Part shown: positions 32,705 through 36,046 of the stretch, piece by piece
How the letters are laid out: the number at the start of each line of letters is the position of its first letter
Numbering within the stretch: position 1 is the first letter of the stretch
Assembly: GCA_000431815.1 (NCBI GenBank)
Contig: FR889227.1
Location: 1-36,046 of the forward strand
Source of the DNA: Butyrivibrio sp. CAG:318
Lineage (GTDB): Bacteria; Bacillota; Clostridia; Lachnospirales; Lachnospiraceae
Length of the DNA stretch: 36,046 bases
Direction: 5' to 3'
The notes under the pieces: model-generated
What the model was told of the DNA's origin: nothing
What the model saw: only the letters and a program-made list of their open reading frames with translations
The model's database searches: none
Position numbers and translations under genes: made by a program

Positions 32705-33697
32705 CTATTGTTGGATTGCCTTTTTAATCTCTCTCTTTTCCTTTTTTATTTGCTTTTCAATCTCTTCCAACTCTTCAATTCTCTTTTCCTTCCACTCAAC
32801 AGGATATTTAGAAACCGAATCTCTTCCTGATGGCTCATATATTTTTTGATATATTGGTCTAGTTTTTAAAATATCTTGAGATAACTTTTCTATCCTTTCT
32901 AACCCAATATCAATATATTCCTGCATTAATTCAGTTCCATATGCTTGCCTTCCATTTTTTAAAGCTGCTATTAAAGAACTACCTACTCCTGCAAAAGGAT
33001 CATAAACAATATCATTTTCATTAGTTAATGCAAGAACACATCTTTCTACTAATTCAATAGGAAACTGACATGGATGAATTGTTTTTTCAGGATGTCGAGA
33101 TTTAACATTTGGTATATCCCATACCTTACAATCCCAATCATCATAAAGTCTTTCTATGGTTGCTTTCCATACATCTTCTGGATTTTTTCCTTTGGGATTT
33201 CCTGAAAGTTTTCCTTTATTCTCACCTTTATAGGCTCTCTTACCTGGATACTTAGATGGGATTCTAACATCATCTAAGTTGAATGTGTATTTATCGGTCT
33301 TAGAAAACCAAAGAATTGTTTCATACCTTCCTGAAAATCTTTTTTCACATTGCAAACCATGTCCAAAATGCCAGATTATTCTATTTCTAAGTTGAAGTCC
33401 CATATCCTTAAACATCTTATAAAAATAGATATCTAACGGATATACCTCACTCGTTACTGGATCAATATAATTCCCTACTTCCCAGCATATACTTCCTTCA
33501 TCTGATACCACCCTTACCAATTCCTTTAATATTGGTTTCATCTTATATAGATATTCATTTAAGGATGTCACAGTTTCATACTCTTTTCCAATATTGTATG
33601 GTGGAGATGTAATTATAAGTTTTATGCTATTATCCTTTTGCTTTTTTAAGAATTTCAAAGCATCCTGCTTTACATATTTATATTCTTTAATTTCCAT
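32705..33697 (-). CDS. DNA methyltransferase, SPPY class (probable N4-cytosine or N6-adenine)
   Basis: 330 residues in the beta order of amino-methyltransferases: catalytic motif IV comes first as ITSPPYNIGKEY (SPPY at 31-34), then a target region with RFSGRYETILWFSK, motif X as HPCQFPIELVERCV, and the AdoMet-binding motif I last as YDPFAGVGSSLIAALKNG followed by AYGTEL. SPPY is commonest in N4-cytosine enzymes, and M.BglII, the partner of the nuclease family encoded just upstream, is of that kind. The C-terminal 60 residues are charged and probably coiled-coil. Only 6 bases separate it from the stop of the integrase-nuclease gene, and its own ribosome site is poor, so translation is likely coupled. 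It should protect the host from that nuclease. Confidence 0.9.
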   Translation of the reverse strand: MEIKEYKYVKQDALKFLKKQKDNSIKLIITSPPYNIGKEYETVTSLNEYLYKMKPILKELVRVVSDEGSICWEVGNYIDPVTSEVYPLDIYFYKMFKDMGLQLRNRIIWHFGHGLQCEKRFSGRYETILWFSKTDKYTFNLDDVRIPSKYPGKRAYKGENKGKLSGNPKGKNPEDVWKATIERLYDDWDCKVWDIPNVKSRHPEKTIHPCQFPIELVERCVLALTNENDIVYDPFAGVGSSLIAALKNGRQAYGTELMQEYIDIGLERIEKLSQDILKTRPIYQKIYEPSGRDSVSKYPVEWKEKRIEELEEIEKQIKKEKREIKKAIQQ

Positions 33698-33703
33698 ATT
33701 TTT

Positions 33704-35188
33704 CTACATCACACTTTCTTTTTTTTGAATTCTTAATAATCTTGCAGGTGGCATTTCCATTATTTGATAGTATTTGTCCATAGCTTCATCTCTTTTAGCC
33801 ATTAATCTCTCACTTCTAGAGACCAACTTTTTTAACTCTTCACTATTATCATACAAACCAGTCTTTTTTAACTCAATATATTCTTCATTTAACTTATCCA
33901 TCTGATTTTGAAAAACATCTACCTTATCTTTTGCTTTTTGTATTTGAACATTCCACTTTCTTTGATCCTCACACTTGTATTTTTTCATCTGTGATTTCAA
34001 TTTTTCTTTATCCGAATGTTTTAATATATCGACCAACTCACTGTTTGTATATGTACACGGATCTGTATCAATATGATCATCAGATTCAATTCCTAATATA
34101 TAAACAGGAACAGAAGGATTATTTCTTCCCTCTCTAATTACATTAGTTACTTCATTTTCAAACCAAGCAACTCCGGTATCCATACACAGCATCATCTTAT
34201 GAGTCGGAATAATTTCTATTCCAACCTCTATATCATCTCTCAGATAGAAAAAAGTATGTTTTACATGTAAATCATAAGCAACACTAAAGTATTTACCAAA
34301 CTGCACTTCAACTGCAATCCTGTCCTTTACAAAATCCACTTGATTATGTGAAGAAAGTGCTTCAAACCCATTTTCCTCGATAATCTTTTTTTGTACTTCC
34401 TTATCTGAAATCTTCACTATCTGTTTAGAAACAGTTTCATCCTCAGTTACATAATATGAAATTTTTAACTCTTTCCAACCTTTTGAATTTAACCCTTTTT
34501 CAATTTCCTCATTAAGAGCTTTCTGATCATAATAGATTTCGCCCAAATGAGTCTTATCGCAACTAAATTTCAAATATTTATTTGCATCAATGTCTACAAT
34601 ACATTTTTCTAATTCCTCTATTAGTTCTTTTTTTCTATAATACAAATATTCTTCAGCGTGAAGATGGTTATAATACGTAACAGCATGATTGATGTTAATG
34701 CATCTGTTCTTGAAGTCTACGTCCTTCAATCTAAAACCAATAATCTCTCCGATGCGACCTCCGGTTTCCAACGTATTTATAGCAATGTTCTTTTCGTTTA
34801 TCAGATGATAGTAAAAGAATTTTACTTCCGTGTATTTCACATCAACTATCTTCTTATTACCGAATTCATCTCGAACAAACTTGTTGAACATATAAATATA
34901 ATTGGACCTCGTAGTATCTCGCAGATTGTACTTGGTACTCATATATCTGTCAAATGCCATGTTAATCGTTGCATGACCACCTACATACGTATCCAATCCA
35001 TCCATCTGGTCACGTATCAGCCTTTGTTCTTTCTCTCTTAGAATGAACAAGTCTTTTGAATACACATAACATCTTTTCCCGTATGGGTCTACATATCTGT
35101 AAATATACATCCCATCGGTTTTTCTTTGGGTTTCTCCTGTTTGAAGCACTCTCCCCTTTGAATCTTTTCTTTGCTTTACTTTTGCCAT
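33704..35188 (-). CDS. in-frame fusion of a truncated Tn916-type integrase with a BglII-family restriction endonuclease
   Basis: 494 residues with two origins. Residues 1-140 are the arm-binding and core-binding domains of a Tn916-type tyrosine integrase (KGRVLQTGETQRKTDGMYIY; TTRSNYIYMFNKFVRDEFG; HLINEKNIAINTL). The text then jumps to ETGGRIGEIIGFRLKDVDFK with catalytic Arg145, skipping roughly 70-80 residues found in integrases. From about 172 (YYNHLHAEEYLYYRKKEL) the sequence is a BglII-type endonuclease: VDFVKDRIAVEVQFGKY gives Asp285, Glu294 and Gln296, the same spacing as BglII Asp84/Glu93/Gln95. Residues 375-494 form a helical extension absent from BglII. The integrase HxxR and Tyr are lost, so recombinase activity is not expected. 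AAGGAG is 8 bases before the ATG. The methyltransferase follows after 6 bases. Confidence 0.8.
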   Translation of the reverse strand: MAKVKQRKDSKGRVLQTGETQRKTDGMYIYRYVDPYGKRCYVYSKDLFILREKEQRLIRDQMDGLDTYVGGHATINMAFDRYMSTKYNLRDTTRSNYIYMFNKFVRDEFGNKKIVDVKYTEVKFFYYHLINEKNIAINTLETGGRIGEIIGFRLKDVDFKNRCININHAVTYYNHLHAEEYLYYRKKELIEELEKCIVDIDANKYLKFSCDKTHLGEIYYDQKALNEEIEKGLNSKGWKELKISYYVTEDETVSKQIVKISDKEVQKKIIEENGFEALSSHNQVDFVKDRIAVEVQFGKYFSVAYDLHVKHTFFYLRDDIEVGIEIIPTHKMMLCMDTGVAWFENEVTNVIREGRNNPSVPVYILGIESDDHIDTDPCTYTNSELVDILKHSDKEKLKSQMKKYKCEDQRKWNVQIQKAKDKVDVFQNQMDKLNEEYIELKKTGLYDNSEELKKLVSRSERLMAKRDEAMDKYYQIMEMPPARLLRIQKKESVM

Positions 35189-35240
35189 GTTTGCTCTCCT
35201 TCCTAATAATAAGGAAAGGAAAGAGATTTACTTAAGCAAT

Positions 35241-35417
35241 CTAGTTCGAATGAGTTTCCTTTTCCAAGAACTCCAATCTCTCCAAGATTACCTGCGATAT
35301 GGTTCTGTGATGTTCCGCGGCATACTGCGTAATTTGCTCATGCTCATCAGAAGTCACACGTACACCAAGCACTTTTTTCTTTGGATTTTCAACTTGTGGT
35401 CTTCCGTTTACATTCAT
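35241..35417 (-). CDS. ribbon-helix-helix DNA-binding protein (mobile element regulator)
   Basis: About 58 residues: VENPKKKVLGVRVTSDEHEQ and ITQYAAEHHRTISQVILERL match the strand-helix-helix fold of MobC/CopG-like proteins carried by integrative elements, where they act as repressors or relaxosome accessory factors. The start is ATG at 35417 with GGAGG 11 bases upstream; a GTG two codons earlier has a closer spacing (5 bases) and is possible. A promoter with a 22-base palindrome over its -35 lies directly upstream, which suggests autorepression. The integrase-nuclease gene starts 52 bases downstream, so this repressor may also set the level of the restriction operon. Confidence 0.8.
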   Translation of the reverse strand: MNVNGRPQVENPKKKVLGVRVTSDEHEQITQYAAEHHRTISQVILERLEFLEKETHSN

Positions 35418-35449
35418 ACGCACTGACACCTCCGAATTATCATAAAACA

Positions 35450-35478
35450 GTTATATCATAGAATGCCTTATTGTTCAA
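35450..35478 (-). promoter_or_regulatory. predicted promoter upstream of the ribbon-helix-helix gene
   Basis: On the minus strand TTGAAC (35478-35473) is 17 bases from TATAAC (35455-35450). It is about 35 bases before the start codon and could also drive the integrase-nuclease, methyltransferase and AIPR genes by read-through, since no terminator is seen in between. Confidence 0.6.
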
Positions 35479-35492
35479 CACTTGTTAAACAA
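35471..35492. promoter_or_regulatory. 22-bp operator palindrome over the -35 region
   Basis: TTGTTCAACA and TGTTAAACAA flank a 2-base centre; the arms are complementary at 9 of 10 positions. The site covers the -35 of the predicted promoter, so a bound protein, probably the ribbon-helix-helix product, would block RNA polymerase. Confidence 0.65.
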
Positions 35493-35501
35493 ATATTCAA
35501 A

Positions 35502-35768
35502 TTATTCATACATTCGAGCTAAATCCGGAGTAAATCTTCTTGCCATTCCTTCACATTCTCCCGGGATTCTAAATTGCTCAAGGTACATTTCAAAAATATC
35601 TGTATTAATGAGCACCTTATTTCCCATCTTGTAGGTTGCGCCTGCAACTTTTGCATGTTCCTGAATTCGATTCATTCCCATACTATATAATTCTGCAGCC
35701 TGCTTGTACGTTACAAAACGCTTACGAATATTACCATCCGCCAAGTTATACTTCTTCTGTTCCTGCAT
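35502..35768 (-). CDS. excisionase-like protein (Tn916-type element, DUF6462-like)
   Basis: 88 residues. FVTYKQAAELYSMGMNRIQE is a MerR/excisionase-type winged helix start (T-x-x-E/Q-A-A-x-x-Y/L), and VAGATYKMGNKVLINTDIFE is the wing plus second helix; EMYLEQFRIPGE closes the domain. Small proteins of this kind accompany the integrase in Tn916-type integrative elements and bend DNA for excision. AAAGGAG lies 9 bases upstream of the ATG. With the integrase of this element truncated, the excisionase has no working partner here, unless it now serves as a regulator. It is 73 bases upstream of the ribbon-helix-helix gene. Confidence 0.8.
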   Translation of the reverse strand: MQEQKKYNLADGNIRKRFVTYKQAAELYSMGMNRIQEHAKVAGATYKMGNKVLINTDIFEMYLEQFRIPGECEGMARRFTPDLARMYE

Positions 35769-35815
35769 ATCAGCTTCTCCTTTCTGTTGCCATCCTTTAT
35801 TTGCTGGCTTCTATC

Positions 35816-35821
35816 ATTATA
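35816..35821 (-). promoter_or_regulatory. candidate -10 box for the excisionase gene
   Basis: A perfect TATAAT on the minus strand lies about 48 bases before the excisionase start and just after an intrinsic terminator. The -35 region (TTTTGT at 17 bases) is poor, so a promoter is likely but not certain. Confidence 0.4.
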
Positions 35822-35840
35822 TCTGCTTAAAATGGTGCAC

Positions 35841-35873
35841 AAAAAGGCATCAGCCGATTATGACCAATGCCTT
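35841..35873 (-). terminator. intrinsic terminator upstream of the excisionase gene
   Basis: AAGGCAT (35844-35850) and ATGCCTT (35867-35873) form a 7-base stem; on the minus strand the stem is followed by a T-run (TTTTTG). It would stop transcription arriving from genes beyond the right edge of the window and insulate the excisionase-restriction block. Confidence 0.65.
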
Positions 35874-35901
35874 ATACATTATTTTCTATTTGCTTCGCTT
35901 T

Positions 35902-35948
35902 TTTCTATTAGCCAATTTCTTCTTTTTTTCATTTTTGGCTAATAGAAA
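35902..35948. repeat. perfect 14-bp inverted repeat
   Basis: TTTCTATTAGCCAA (35902-35915) and TTGGCTAATAGAAA (35935-35948) are exact reverse complements around a 19-base centre rich in T. Neither side is followed by a T-run typical of a terminator. It directly abuts the hairpin at 35949-35975. It could be a protein-binding or transfer-related site of the element. Confidence 0.7.
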
Positions 35949-35975
35949 GAGGTTGCCACCATTTGTGACAACCTC
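35949..35975 (-). terminator. hairpin after the partial gene at the right edge
   Basis: GAGGTTG and CAACCTC pair over 7 bases and continue after one mismatch with CAC/GTG, giving a stable stem. On the minus strand it lies 5 bases after the stop of the partial gene and is followed by TTTCTATT. A terminator is the simplest reading. Confidence 0.55.
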
Positions 35976-35980
35976 ATTTT

Positions 35981-36046
35981 CTACTTGTACTTTCTTAACA
36001 GTCTTTCCCACTGGTCCATTTGCACTTGCAGTAATCGTATTCTATT
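35981..36046 (-). CDS. partial coding region, C-terminal 21 residues
   Basis: The minus-strand frame entering from the right edge reads NRIRLLQVQMDQWERLLRKYK and stops with TAG at 35983-35981, just before a hairpin. The helical, charged composition and the terminator position support a real gene end. The family cannot be named from 21 residues. It is probably another gene of the integrative element. Confidence 0.4.
   Translation of the reverse strand, partial: NRIRLLQVQMDQWERLLRKYK

Noticed and set aside
35888..36042. An open minus-strand frame reading through both hairpins (ending AKNEKKKKLANRKKRSK)
   Set aside because: It begins right after a stop codon at the window edge, has no start or ribosome site, and its sequence is dictated by the inverted repeats; the competing frame ending at 35981 just before a hairpin is a better gene end.
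1..36046. tRNA, rRNA and riboswitch genes
   Set aside because: No cloverleaf, rRNA segment or recognisable riboswitch core was seen on either strand by reading; a covariance-model search would be needed to exclude them fully.

Overview
The window is AT-rich DNA of a Gram-positive gut-type Clostridia member, most likely Lachnospiraceae. This rests on the style of the proteins (CpsB/CpsC/CpsD-type capsule regulators, an LCP ligase with a solute-binding-like insert, a GPH-family sugar symporter, AGGAGG-type ribosome sites) and on the absence of any outer-membrane gene. The genus cannot be fixed from this sequence alone.

Region 1 (about 96-18060, all minus strand) is a Wzx/Wzy-type surface polysaccharide locus transcribed right to left from a predicted promoter at 18029-18057. 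In transcription order it holds a PHP phosphatase (CpsB type), CpsC, the tyrosine kinase CpsD, a secreted Ig-like protein, an LCP ligase, a DegT-type aminotransferase, an ATP-grasp ligase, a short DegT-like protein, the initiating phosphoglycosyl transferase, one GT9 (heptosyltransferase family) enzyme, Wzy, Wzx, the complete ADP-heptose pathway (hldE, hldD, gmhB, gmhA), an RraA-like protein, a GNAT acetyltransferase and a small membrane-anchored protein. A full ADP-heptose pathway with a single GT9 enzyme in an apparently LPS-free organism predicts a heptose-containing capsule. A PdaB-type deacetylase sits just upstream, at 18104-18889.

Region 2 (18983-24430) is accessory and partly decayed. 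It contains a MATE exporter and a DUF4143 ATPase whose leader carries three identical-sense 15-17 bp repeats at 32-33 bp spacing. It also holds two AbiE-type loci in decay (one intact AbiEi-like antitoxin followed by a 28-codon stub of its toxin, and one deleted AbiEi remnant), a frameshifted conserved fragment, a small gene broken by an in-frame TAG and a frameshift, and the C-terminal piece of a large phage/toxin-type protein.

Region 3 (24437-30046) is a lactose/beta-galactoside module: lacZ and a GPH symporter on the minus strand, divergent from an AraC-type regulator, with back-to-back promoters in a 211-base spacer.

Region 4 (about 30050-36046) is a remodelled mobile element. A deleted MATE remnant and a 5'-truncated unknown gene mark what looks like its left junction. 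On the minus strand follow a partial gene, a Tn916-type excisionase, a ribbon-helix-helix protein with a 22 bp operator palindrome, and then the most unusual gene of the window: a tyrosine-integrase N-terminus, with an internal in-frame deletion, fused in frame to a BglII-family restriction endonuclease with the D-x8-E-x-Q active-site pattern. Directly downstream are an SPPY-class DNA methyltransferase, an AIPR protein with an N-terminal PD-(D/E)xK-like motif, and an unrecognised 43-residue small protein. Together these form a candidate restriction-modification/abortive-infection island expressed from an integrase promoter and start codon.
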